Source: Nocardioides luteus
GTDB taxonomy: Bacteria; Actinomycetota; Actinomycetes; Propionibacteriales; Nocardioidaceae
Direction: 5' to 3'
DNA: 32,659 nucleotides
NCBI RefSeq assembly: GCF_000960475.2
Contig: NZ_JZDQ02000054.1
Location: 1 to 32,659 of the forward strand
The notes under the pieces were generated by a model, which had not been told where the DNA came from, did not search any database, and saw only the letters and a program-made list of their open reading frames with translations. The translations under genes were made by a program, and so were the position numbers. Positions 6,680 to 14,618 of the stretch are shown here, in pieces. Position 1 is the first letter of the stretch. Each line of letters starts with the position of its first letter.

Positions 6680-7398
6680 CTGGTCGACTCGCTGGTGAAC
6701 TCGGAACGGTCCCAGCCGGCGTACCGCGCCTCCGGCGTCATCCCGGCCAGCCGCGCCATCAGGTCGAGCTCGGAGGGCCACACGAACCGGAAGTTGTGCG
6801 GCGCGTAGCGGAACCGGCCGTCGGGCTCCCGGGTGTAGTGGTGTGAGATCGCCTGCTGGGTGACCAGGTCGTAGGTGTCGAACCCGAGGTGCGCGGGGGA
6901 GACGTCGAACGGGATCGCCGGGCTGCCCGGCGGGAGCCGCCGCAGCCCGGGCACGCCCACCTCCACCAGGAAGCGTCCGCCCGGCGCCAGGTGGCGAGCG
7001 GCATTGGCGAAGCAGGCGACCTGCTCCTCCTGCGTACGCAGGTTCCCGATCGTGTTGTAGACCAGATAGACCAACGAGTACGTCCCCACCCCCGGCGCCT
7101 CGGCGGAGGCCATGTCGCCGACCACGACCGGGATCTCCTCCGCGCTGACCTTGCGCCGCAGCACGTCGACCATCGGCCGGGAGAGCTCGATGCCGGTGAC
7201 CGGCACCCCCAGCTCCCACAGCGGTACGCCGATCCGGCCCGTCCCGATGGCGAGCTCGAGCGCCGGGCCACCGCCGGCGACCTCGGCGAGGAAGCGGGCC
7301 ACCGGCCCCGTCACCTCGGGCGAGTTCACCCAGTCGTCCGGGTCGTCGTAGCGCTCGGCCGTCTCCCGGGTCCACAGATCGCTGCTCGTCATGGACAT
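6649..7398 (-). CDS. Class I SAM-dependent methyltransferase
   Basis: This 249-residue protein has the Rossmann methyltransferase core. Motif I is ALELAIGTGRIGVPL (about residues 47-61), the acidic end of strand 2 is GIELSRPM, motif II is VVVGDMA and the motif III region LAPGGRFLVEV follows. The core resembles small-molecule methyltransferases; no substrate can be named. Two in-frame ATGs (7398 and 7392) are equally plausible, since neither has a strong ribosome site. It runs convergently into the YjbR-like gene and is divergent from dctA copy 1, with a 152-base shared promoter region. Confidence 0.85.
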   Translation of the reverse strand: MSMTSSDLWTRETAERYDDPDDWVNSPEVTGPVARFLAEVAGGGPALELAIGTGRIGVPLWELGVPVTGIELSRPMVDVLRRKVSAEEIPVVVGDMASAEAPGVGTYSLVYLVYNTIGNLRTQEEQVACFANAARHLAPGGRFLVEVGVPGLRRLPPGSPAIPFDVSPAHLGFDTYDLVTQQAISHHYTREPDGRFRYAPHNFRFVWPSELDLMARLAGMTPEARYAGWDRSEFTSESTSHVSLWRKPE

Positions 7399-7509
7399 CG
7401 ACTCTGCCCGGCGTCGGACGGCGCGCGCGAACCATTTAACGACGGCGTAGCGCGCCGATCGACGGTCGCGGGCGTGGGACGCTGGCCGGGACTCGAGGGA
7501 GGCGGGATA

Positions 7510-7523
7510 GTGACCTACATCAC
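7510..7523. promoter_or_regulatory. CRP-like palindrome upstream of dctA copy 1
   Basis: GTGACCTACATCAC is a perfect GTGA-N6-TCAC palindrome, extended by one base to AGTGA...TCACT, with TA in the centre as in the GlxR/CRP consensus. It ends 27 bases before the ATG. So close to the start it would more likely repress than activate. Confidence 0.6.
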
Positions 7524-7550
7524 TCCCTCCACTTCTCGAGGAGCCCGAAG

Positions 7551-8909
7551 ATGGCCGAGACAGCCGCCAGCCCCGCACCACCACCGAAGAAGGACCGGAC
7601 CCACTACCTCTACCTCGCGGTGATCGCCGCGGTGCTGCTCGGCATCCTCGTCGGGCTGGTCGCCCCGAGCTTCGCGGTCGAGCTGAAGCCTATCGGGACG
7701 GCTTTCGTGAACCTGATCAAGATGATGATCCAGCCGATCATCTTCTGCACCCTGGTCATCGGCGTCGGCTCGGTCGCCAACGCGGCCAAGGTCGGCAAGG
7801 TCGGTGGCCTGGCGCTGGTCTACTTCATCGTGATGTCGACCGTCGCACTGGCGATCGGCGTGATCGTCGGCAACATCATCGACCCCGGCACGGGACTCCA
7901 CCTCGACTCGGCCGCCTCCTCGGCGGGTCAGGACGCCGCCGCCGAGGGGCACGCGAGCACGACGGACTTCCTGCTCAGCATCATCCCGACCTCGCTCTTC
8001 TCCGCGCTGACCTCCGGCGTGGTGCTGCAGACGCTGCTGGTGGCGCTCCTCGTCGGCTTCGCGCTGCAGCGGATGGGGGAGTCGGGCAAGCCGATCCTCA
8101 ACGCCATCGTCTGGCTGCAGAAGCTGGTCTTCCGGGTGCTGGCGATGATCATGTGGGCCGCTCCGGTCGGTGCCTTCGGTGCCATCGCCGCTGTCGTGGG
8201 GGAGACGGGCGTGGACGCGCTGAAGAGCCTCGCGGTGATCATGATCGCCTTCTACATCACCTGCGCCCTGTTCGTCTTCGTCGTGCTCGGGGTGATCCTG
8301 AAGCTGGCCACGGGCGTCAACCTGTTCAAGCTGCTGCGCTATCTGGCACGCGAGTTCCTGCTGATCCTGTCCACGTCCTCGAGCGAATCGGCGCTGCCGC
8401 GACTGATCGCCAAGATGGAGCACGCCGGCGTGGACCAGGCGACGGTCGGTGTGGTCGTCCCGACCGGCTACTCGTTCAACCTCGACGGGACCGCGATCTA
8501 CCTGACCATGGCCTCGATCTTCATCGCGGACGCGATGGGTGACCCGCTGAGCATCGGCGAGCAGATCAGCCTGCTGCTGTTCATGATGATCGCCTCCAAG
8601 GGCGCCGCCGGCGTCACCGGCGCCGGTCTCGCCACGCTGGCCGGTGGGCTCCAGTCGCACCGTCCTGAGATGGTCGACGGGGTGGGTCTGATCGTCGGGA
8701 TCGACCGGTTCATGTCCGAGGCCCGGGCGCTGACCAACTTCGCCGGCAACTCGGTCGCCACGGTGCTGGTCGGCCACTGGACCAACACGATCGACCGGGA
8801 TCAGCTCGACCGCGTCCTGGCTGGTCAGGACCCGTTCGACGAGACCCGCATGGTCGACGACCACGCCGCCCCGCCGCCTCCGGCGGAGGGCGAGAAGGCA
8901 CCGGTCTAG
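7551..8909 (+). CDS. dctA: C4-dicarboxylate:cation symporter, copy 1
   Basis: This 452-residue inner-membrane protein of the DAACS family imports C4-dicarboxylates such as succinate, fumarate and malate with cations. The hallmarks are the serine-rich hairpin STSSSESALPRL, the tip motif PTGYSFNLDGTAIY and the late helix motif ARALTNFAGNSVATV. The DctA forms of these motifs argue against a glutamate carrier. The ribosome site GAGGAG stands before the ATG. The cytoplasmic tail is acidic and proline-rich. The gene ends by overlapping the stop codon of the convergent response regulator by four bases. A near-identical second copy lies 3.8 kb away in the same orientation; the middle loop (about residues 120-135) and the tail are the main divergent parts. 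Confidence 0.92.
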   Translation: MAETAASPAPPPKKDRTHYLYLAVIAAVLLGILVGLVAPSFAVELKPIGTAFVNLIKMMIQPIIFCTLVIGVGSVANAAKVGKVGGLALVYFIVMSTVALAIGVIVGNIIDPGTGLHLDSAASSAGQDAAAEGHASTTDFLLSIIPTSLFSALTSGVVLQTLLVALLVGFALQRMGESGKPILNAIVWLQKLVFRVLAMIMWAAPVGAFGAIAAVVGETGVDALKSLAVIMIAFYITCALFVFVVLGVILKLATGVNLFKLLRYLAREFLLILSTSSSESALPRLIAKMEHAGVDQATVGVVVPTGYSFNLDGTAIYLTMASIFIADAMGDPLSIGEQISLLLFMMIASKGAAGVTGAGLATLAGGLQSHRPEMVDGVGLIVGIDRFMSEARALTNFAGNSVATVLVGHWTNTIDRDQLDRVLAGQDPFDETRMVDDHAAPPPPAEGEKAPV

Positions 8910-9598
8910 ACCCAGGAGTAGCCGACCTCGGGCCGGCCGCCGCTGGGACCGTAACGGACCCCGCGCGCGGCCTGGCCCTTGTCGGCGAGATGCTCGAGAT
9001 AGCGGCGCGCGGTCACCCGCGACGCACCGACGGCGGCGGCGACCTCGCTCGCGGACAGGTCGCCCTCGGCCTCGCGCAGCACGGCCGTGACGGCCCGCAG
9101 GGTCTCCGCGCTCATCCCCTTCGGCAGGGGAACGCTGCCGCTGGGTCGGAGTGATCCGAGGAGCTGGTCGACCTCGTCCTGGACGACCTCGTCGGGGGCC
9201 GCGTCGAGCCGGGACCGGTAGTCGGCGTACTGCTCGAGCTTGGCGCGGAACGTCGCGAACGTGAACGGCTTGAGCAGGTAGAGCACCACGCCCTGGACGA
9301 CGGCCTGCCGCACCACCTTCGTGTCCCGCGCCGCGGTCACCGCGATCACGTCGCACAGGTGCCCGGCGGAGCGCAGCCTGCTGAGCAGCCCGAGCCCGTG
9401 GCCGTCGGGCAGGTTCATGTCGAGCAGGATCAGGTCGACCGGGGAGCCGGCGTCGCGGGCGGTGTCGAGCGCGCGAACCGCCTCCCGGGCCGACCGCGCG
9501 ATCCCGGCGAGCTCGAAGCCCGAGATCCGCCCGACGTACGCCGCATGGGCCTCGGCGGCCAGCGCCTCGTCCTCCACGACCAGGACCCGCACACTCAT
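8906..9598 (-). CDS. Response regulator, DcuR/CitB family
   Basis: This 230-residue protein has an N-terminal receiver domain with phospho-acceptor Asp in LILLDMNLPDG (about residue 57) and the conserved Lys in LLKPFTF (about 110). The C-terminal winged-helix part contains SASEVAAAVGASRVTARRYLEHL, typical of the CitB/DcuR group that controls citrate or C4-dicarboxylate transport. Its start overlaps the kinase stop in ATGA, so the pair is translationally coupled. Its position between two dctA genes indicates that it controls one or both of them. It runs convergently into dctA copy 1 with no room for a terminator. Confidence 0.9.
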   Translation of the reverse strand: MSVRVLVVEDEALAAEAHAAYVGRISGFELAGIARSAREAVRALDTARDAGSPVDLILLDMNLPDGHGLGLLSRLRSAGHLCDVIAVTAARDTKVVRQAVVQGVVLYLLKPFTFATFRAKLEQYADYRSRLDAAPDEVVQDEVDQLLGSLRPSGSVPLPKGMSAETLRAVTAVLREAEGDLSASEVAAAVGASRVTARRYLEHLADKGQAARGVRYGPSGGRPEVGYSWV

Positions 9599-11199
9599 GC
9601 CCCGACCTCCGTGGCGAGAGTGACCGTGAACTCGGCACCGCCGAGGTGCGAGCGGCCGACGACGACCTCGCCGCCATGGCGGCGCGCGACCTGGCCGACG
9701 AGCGCGAGGCCCAGGCCGCGGCCCGTGCCGGGCTCGGCCTTCGTCGTCCAGCCGCGGTCGAGGACCCGGGCCGAGGCGACCTCGTCCAGTCCTGGGCCGC
9801 TGTCACCCACACGGATCGCAAGCGTGTCGGAGTCACCGGTGAGGTGGACCTCGACCTGTCGCGACTCCGAGCCGGAGACGGCGTCGAAGGCGTTGTCGAC
9901 GAGATTGCCCAGCACCGTCACCAGGTCGCGAGGCGGGATGCCCGTTCCGGGCGGCAGCTCGCCGACGATACGGAGCTCGACGCCCTGCTCGGCCGCCTCG
10001 GCCGACTTGCCGAGCAGGAGCGCGGCCACGACGGGGTCCTCGACCGCGCCGACGACCTGGTCGGTGAGGAGCTGGGCGACCTGCAGCTCCTCGGTCGCGA
10101 ACTCCACCGCCTCCGCGGAGCGGCCCATCTCGATGAGCGACACCACCGTGTGCAGCCGGTTGGCCGCCTCGTGGTTCTGCGACCGGAGCGACTCGGTGAG
10201 GCGGCGCACGACCTCGAGCTCTCCGGTCACCGACCGCAGCTCGGTGTGGTCGCGCAGGGTCACCACGGCCCCGACCTCGCGACCGTCCCACAGCGCCGGT
10301 GCCGAGGAGACCACGAGGATCCGCTCGCCCGCGAGGTAGAGGTCGTCGGACTCGGCGGTGCGGCCACGGGCGGCGGCGACCAGCCCGGGCGCCAGGCCGA
10401 GGTCCTCGATCCGGGTGCCGATCACGTCGCCGGGTAGCGCCAGCAGCCGGAGCGCCTCGTCGTTGACCAGCTGCACGCGGCCCTCGCCGTCGAGCAGCAG
10501 CAGGCCCTCGCGGACCGAGTGGAGGACCGCGGAGTAGTACTCGTACATCCGGGCCAGCTCGCGCTCGCCCAGGCCATGGGTGAGCCGGTGCAGCCGCCGG
10601 CTGAGCAGCCAGGCGCCGGTCAGGCCGGCGGTCAGCACGAACGCACCGCAGATCAGCACGATCGTGACGTCGCGCTTGAGCCCGCGGTTGATGTCGCTGA
10701 CCGTGATCCCGACGGACACCAGCGCGACGACCTCGTCCCCGTCCTCGACCGGCACCACGGAGCGGACCGACGGGCCGAGCGTGCCGGTGTACTGCTGGGT
10801 GAAGACCTCGCCCTCGGGCGCACCGCCGAGGTCACCGACGAACTTTCCGCCGATCTGGCTCGGGTCGGTGTGGGTGAAACGCGTGCGGTCCAGACCCATC
10901 ACCACGACGAAGTCGGTGTCGGTGTCGCGCCGGACCTCCTCGGTCCACGGCTGAAGGGTGGCCGTCGGCTCGTCGCCGCGCAGCGCCGCACGGACGCTGG
11001 GGGAGTCGGCGACGGTCTGGGCGACGGCCACCGCACGCTGGGTGGCCCGGCTGTAGGAGTCGCGGCGGGCGTCGTAGGACGCCATCAGGATGCCTGTGAC
11101 GACGAGCAGCAGCACCGTGCCGAACTGCAGGAGGAGCACCTGCTGTGCCACCGTGCGATCGCGAAGAGCGCGGGGGCGGTGCAGGCGGAGGTGTGGCAC
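9595..11199 (-). CDS. Sensor histidine kinase, DcuS/CitA family
   Basis: This membrane sensor of about 534 residues is paired with the DcuR-like regulator. In order: TM helix 1 (QQVLLLQFGTVLLLVVTGIL), an extracytoplasmic PAS/Cache-like domain with the IGGKFVG motif typical of CitA/DcuS sensors, TM helix 2 (VTIVLICGAFVLTAG), a cytoplasmic PAS domain (VREGLLLLDGEGRVQLVN), the phospho-acceptor histidine in QNHEAANRLH, and the ATPase domain with N box GNLVDNAFDAV and G boxes VGDSGPGL and GRGLGLALV. It probably senses external dicarboxylate. The start is uncertain: GTG 11199, with GAGGG ahead, is preferred over GTG 11217. The open frame continues far upstream, but that part is antisense to dctA copy 2. 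Confidence 0.88.
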   Translation of the reverse strand: MPHLRLHRPRALRDRTVAQQVLLLQFGTVLLLVVTGILMASYDARRDSYSRATQRAVAVAQTVADSPSVRAALRGDEPTATLQPWTEEVRRDTDTDFVVVMGLDRTRFTHTDPSQIGGKFVGDLGGAPEGEVFTQQYTGTLGPSVRSVVPVEDGDEVVALVSVGITVSDINRGLKRDVTIVLICGAFVLTAGLTGAWLLSRRLHRLTHGLGERELARMYEYYSAVLHSVREGLLLLDGEGRVQLVNDEALRLLALPGDVIGTRIEDLGLAPGLVAAARGRTAESDDLYLAGERILVVSSAPALWDGREVGAVVTLRDHTELRSVTGELEVVRRLTESLRSQNHEAANRLHTVVSLIEMGRSAEAVEFATEELQVAQLLTDQVVGAVEDPVVAALLLGKSAEAAEQGVELRIVGELPPGTGIPPRDLVTVLGNLVDNAFDAVSGSESRQVEVHLTGDSDTLAIRVGDSGPGLDEVASARVLDRGWTTKAEPGTGRGLGLALVGQVARRHGGEVVVGRSHLGGAEFTVTLATEVGA

Positions 11200-11265
11200 G
11201 CCCTCATTCTGGCTCACCCTGTCGACGCGCCTGTGATGGCGGCCACGAACACAACGAACACAACA

Positions 11266-11279
11266 GTGACGGTCGTCAC
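11266..11279. promoter_or_regulatory. CRP-like palindrome between kinase and dctA copy 2
   Basis: GTGACGGTCGTCAC has GTGA-N6-TCAC symmetry, in fact a 6-2-6 perfect dyad. It lies 64 bases before the dctA start and 66 bases before the kinase start, so it could serve both divergent promoters. It could also be the DcuR-like regulator's own site. Confidence 0.55.
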
Positions 11280-11343
11280 GTTCTGGCGGAGAGTTGCCCG
11301 GGTTGCCTCGGAGGGCACCGGACACAGCAGACCAGGAGGAACG

Positions 11344-12696
11344 ATGAGTACGACCGTCAGCGAGACAAGGCCGAAGAAGGACCGGACACACTATCTCTAC
11401 ATCGCGGTGATCGCCGCGGTGCTGCTCGGCATCCTGGTCGGCCTGGCCGCCCCGAGCTTCGCGGTGGAGCTGAAGCCGATCGGGACGGCTTTCGTGAACC
11501 TGATCAAGATGATGATCCAGCCGATCATCTTCTGCACCCTGGTCATCGGTGTCGGCTCGGTCGCCAACGCGGCCAAGGTCGGCAAGGTCGGCGGTCTGGC
11601 GCTGCTCTACTTCATCGTGATGTCCACGGTCGCTCTCGCGATCGGTGTGATCGTCGGCAACATCATCGACCCCGGCACCGGCCTCCAGCTCAGCGCCGAC
11701 TCGTCCCAGGCCGGGCAGGACGCCGCCGCGGACGGTCACGCGAGCACGACCGACTTCCTGCTCAGCATCATCCCGACCTCGCTCTTCTCCGCGCTGACCT
11801 CCGGCGTGGTGCTGCAGACCCTGCTCGTCGCCCTGCTGGTCGGCTTCGCGCTGCAGCGGATGGGGGAGTCGGGCAAGCCGATCCTCAACGCCATCACCTG
11901 GATCCAGAAGCTCATCTTCCGCGTGCTCGCGATGATCATGTGGGCCGCTCCGGTCGGCGCCTTCGGTGCAATCGCCGGTGTGGTGGGGGAGACCGGTGTC
12001 GACGCCCTGAAGAGCCTTGCGGTGATCATGATCGCCTTCTACATCACCTGCGCGATCTTCGTCTTCGTCATCCTGGGGACGCTCCTCAAGCTGGCCACCG
12101 GGGTCAACCTGTTCAAGCTGCTCAAGTACCTCGGCCGCGAGTTCCTGCTCATCCTCTCCACCAGCTCCTCGGAGTCCGCCCTCCCGCGCCTGATCGCGAA
12201 GATGGAGCACGCCGGTGTCGAGAAGGCGACCGTCGGTGTGGTCGTGCCCACGGGCTACTCGTTCAACCTGGACGGCACGGCGATCTACCTGACCATGGCC
12301 TCGATCTTCATCGCCGACGCGATGGGTGACCCGCTGAGCATCGCCGAGCAGATCGGTCTGCTGCTCTTCATGATGGTCGCGTCCAAGGGTGCTGCCGGCG
12401 TGACCGGCGCCGGCCTGGCGACCCTGGCCGGTGGGCTCCAGTCGCACCGCCCGGAGATGGTCGACGGGGTGGGTCTGATCGTCGGGATCGACCGGTTCAT
12501 GTCCGAGGCCCGGGCGCTGACGAACTTCGCCGGCAACTCGGTCGCGACCGTCCTGGTCGGCCACTGGACCAAGACCATCGACCACCGCCAGCTCGACCGC
12601 GTCCTGGCTGGTCAGGACCCGTTCGACGAGACCACCATGGTCGATGACCACGCCACCACGCCGACCGTCGCCGAGGGCGAGAAGGCGCTCGTCTAG
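11344..12696 (+). CDS. dctA: C4-dicarboxylate:cation symporter, copy 2
   Basis: This 450-residue DAACS-family symporter has the same motifs as copy 1 (STSSSESALPRL, PTGYSFNLDGTAIY, ARALTNFAGNSVATV). Most substitutions between the copies are conservative, and stretches of over 60 bases are identical. It has a strong ribosome site, AGGAGG, 5 bases before the ATG, whereas the open frame upstream is only the antisense of the kinase gene. It is divergent from the kinase and followed by a strong hairpin terminator. Retaining two copies around one sensor suggests separate regulation or dosage, not different chemistry. Confidence 0.93.
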   Translation: MSTTVSETRPKKDRTHYLYIAVIAAVLLGILVGLAAPSFAVELKPIGTAFVNLIKMMIQPIIFCTLVIGVGSVANAAKVGKVGGLALLYFIVMSTVALAIGVIVGNIIDPGTGLQLSADSSQAGQDAAADGHASTTDFLLSIIPTSLFSALTSGVVLQTLLVALLVGFALQRMGESGKPILNAITWIQKLIFRVLAMIMWAAPVGAFGAIAGVVGETGVDALKSLAVIMIAFYITCAIFVFVILGTLLKLATGVNLFKLLKYLGREFLLILSTSSSESALPRLIAKMEHAGVEKATVGVVVPTGYSFNLDGTAIYLTMASIFIADAMGDPLSIAEQIGLLLFMMVASKGAAGVTGAGLATLAGGLQSHRPEMVDGVGLIVGIDRFMSEARALTNFAGNSVATVLVGHWTKTIDHRQLDRVLAGQDPFDETTMVDDHATTPTVAEGEKALV

Positions 12697-12708
12697 ACCC
12701 GACGACGC

Positions 12709-12746
12709 AGGCCGTACGCAGCGCACCGAGGTGCTGCGTACGGCCT
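12709..12746. terminator. Bidirectional hairpin after dctA copy 2
   Basis: A perfect 14-bp stem (AGGCCGTACGCAGC paired with GCTGCGTACGGCCT) closes a 10-base loop. It lies between two convergent stop codons. There is no long T run, as is usual in high-GC actinobacteria. Confidence 0.85.
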
Positions 12747-12750
12747 CTTG

Positions 12751-13059
12751 TCATCGGTTGCGGTAGAGGATCCGCGCCAGCTGGAAGGGCGCGACGCGCC
12801 ACGACCCGATCGGCTCGTCGTCGAGTCCGATCCGGCCCAGCGCGGCGACGATCCACGAGAACGCGAAGCAGCCGACACCGGCGACCGCCCAGATCCCGAC
12901 CATGCGCCAGGAGACGTCGCCGCCGAAGGTACGGAAGATGCCGACGACGGCGGCGACGAGGGCGATCGCTCCGATCAGCCAGAAGAGGATCGAGCAGATG
13001 GCAGCGGCCAACCGGCCGGCCACGGCCAGCGGGTCGCGAGGAGGTTGCGGATAGTTCAT
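12751..13059 (-). CDS. Small membrane protein, 102 residues
   Basis: I do not recognise this family. The protein has two hydrophobic helices, around residues 13-40 (LAAAICSILFWLIGAIALVAAVVGIF) and 53-72 (VGIWAVAGVGCFAFSWIVAAL). The N terminus is proline-rich and the C-terminal tail, which includes GRIGLDDEPIGSW, is probably cytoplasmic. The ATG has no clear ribosome site. It ends against the dctA terminator and is divergent from the sugar ABC operon, which shares its upstream region. Confidence 0.7.
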   Translation of the reverse strand: MNYPQPPRDPLAVAGRLAAAICSILFWLIGAIALVAAVVGIFRTFGGDVSWRMVGIWAVAGVGCFAFSWIVAALGRIGLDDEPIGSWRVAPFQLARILYRNR

Positions 13060-13211
13060 TTGGGCGCTGATTCTGGCCTACCTCGGCCGCCGGAGCCACT
13101 CCGCGCTGGCGGGTCTCCAAGGCGCCTGAGTGTCTGACAGGTATGGTCCTGCGCGTTCTCGGGTGAATGTTCGACAATTTGTCCGGGACATCGATGGACC
13201 GTAGCGACTAG

Positions 13212-13227
13212 TGTTACGGAGATCACA
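13212..13227. promoter_or_regulatory. CRP-like site upstream of the sugar ABC operon
   Basis: TGTTACGGAGATCACA matches TGTGA-N6-TCACA with one mismatch. It lies 83 bases before the lipoprotein start. An 11-base dyad TGTCCGGGACA (13181-13191) just upstream is a second possible operator, for example for a LacI-type repressor. Confidence 0.45.
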
Positions 13228-13310
13228 TAACGAGGCGCTGCCTCGTGGACCCGACGCGGCCTGCGTGGCACGACTCCGTGGATCAAACGACGATGGAGGG
13301 TGCAATTCCA

Positions 13311-14618
13311 ATGCACGTGCGCAAGTGGCAAATCGGAGCAGTGGCCGCAGGTCTGCTCGCCGTGACCGGCTGTGGTGTTCCCGGCGGCGGTGGCAGCAAC
13401 GATGCCGGCGAAACCAAAGACGGAGACGGCAGCATCCAGATCCTCGGCGCGATCCCCGAGGGCGAGGCAGTGGGGCTCAACGCGGCCCTGAAGACCTTCA
13501 CCGACGAGACGGGGATCAAGGTGACCTACACCCCGTCCACCGACTTCACGACCGAGATCCGCACCAAGGTCAAGGGCGGCGACGCCCCCGACATCGCGCT
13601 CTTCCCGCAGCCCGGTCTGGTCGGTGACCTGACCGCGTCGGGCGACACGCTCCCGCTCGACGACCTCATCGACGTCGACAAGCTGAACGACGCGATGATC
13701 CCGGGCCTGATGGACTCGGTGACGATCGACGACAAGACCTACGGCGTCCCGATCCGGGTCTCGATGAAGTCGCTGGTCTGGACCCCGAAGAACTTCGAGC
13801 AGTCCGGCTACAAGACCCCCACCACCTGGGACGAGCTGATGTCCCTCCAGGACCAGATCATCGCGAAGGGCCAGACCCCGTGGTGCCTCGGCGCCGAGGC
13901 CGGTGCCGACACCGGCTGGGTGTTCACCGACTGGGTCGAGGAGATCGTCCTGCGCCAGGAGGGCCCTGAGTTCTACGACAAGTGGACCTCCCACGAGATC
14001 CCCTTCAACGACCCGAAGATCGTCCAGGCGATCGAGACCATGGGCGACATCATCAACAAGCCGAAGAACGTACGCGGCGGGGCCGACGGCACCCTGAGCG
14101 AGCCGTTCGGCGACTCGCCGCTGCCGCTGTTCAGCAACCCGCCGGGCTGTGAGATGCACCGCCAGGCCAACTTCATCACCACGTTCTTCCCGAAGGACGT
14201 CCAGAAGGACCTGGCCGCCAACGTCGACGTCTTCGCGCTCCCGGGCGACATGAAGGACGGCTACGAGGGCACTCCGGTGCTCGGCGCCGGTGACATGGCG
14301 ACCGCCTTCACCAACGACACCGACGTGGTGAAGCTGATGAAGTTCTTCGCCGAGCCCGACTTCGGTGCCGAGTGGGCCAAGTCCGGCGGCTGGCTCTCGC
14401 CGAGCGTCGAGTTCGACAACTCCAACTACTCCGACCCGATGACCGGGGAGATCGCGAAGCTCCTGCAGGACGCCGACACCTTCCGCTTCGACGGTTCGGA
14501 CCTGATGCCCGCCGCCGTGGGTGCCGGCACCTTCTGGAGCGAGATGAACGCCTACGTCGGAGGTGAGAAGAGCGCTCAGGACGCTGCCGACGCGATCGAG
14601 GAGAGCTGGCGAGGATGA
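13311..14618 (+). CDS. Sugar ABC transporter substrate-binding lipoprotein (AglE-like)
   Basis: This 435-residue extracellular binding protein has a lipoprotein signal peptide ending in LLAVTGC, with lipidated C21. The mature part is a family 1 solute-binding protein. The stretch containing TPWCLGAEAG, PFGDSPLPLF and PPGCEMHRQA resembles the alpha-glucoside binding protein AglE, so maltose, trehalose or sucrose-like sugars are plausible. The ribosome site GGAGGG lies 9 bases before ATG 13311; an earlier in-frame ATG at 13293 overlaps that site and would displace the signal peptide. The stop overlaps the first permease start in ATGA. The operon promoter region carries a CRP-like site. Confidence 0.9.
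   Translation: MHVRKWQIGAVAAGLLAVTGCGVPGGGGSNDAGETKDGDGSIQILGAIPEGEAVGLNAALKTFTDETGIKVTYTPSTDFTTEIRTKVKGGDAPDIALFPQPGLVGDLTASGDTLPLDDLIDVDKLNDAMIPGLMDSVTIDDKTYGVPIRVSMKSLVWTPKNFEQSGYKTPTTWDELMSLQDQIIAKGQTPWCLGAEAGADTGWVFTDWVEEIVLRQEGPEFYDKWTSHEIPFNDPKIVQAIETMGDIINKPKNVRGGADGTLSEPFGDSPLPLFSNPPGCEMHRQANFITTFFPKDVQKDLAANVDVFALPGDMKDGYEGTPVLGAGDMATAFTNDTDVVKLMKFFAEPDFGAEWAKSGGWLSPSVEFDNSNYSDPMTGEIAKLLQDADTFRFDGSDLMPAAVGAGTFWSEMNAYVGGEKSAQDAADAIEESWRG

Noticed and set aside
7515..9836. A 773-codon minus-strand frame covering dctA copy 1 and the regulator
   Set aside because: It is a shadow frame; both underlying genes are clear in other frames.
10519..11343. N-terminal extension of dctA copy 2 to 725 codons
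   Set aside because: It is antisense to the kinase gene. AGGAGG before ATG 11344 and alignment with copy 1 fix the start.
11218..12726. N-terminal extension of the histidine kinase frame to 1043 codons
   Set aside because: The extra part is antisense to dctA copy 2, which has its own strong ribosome site and motifs. The kinase motifs only begin after 11199.
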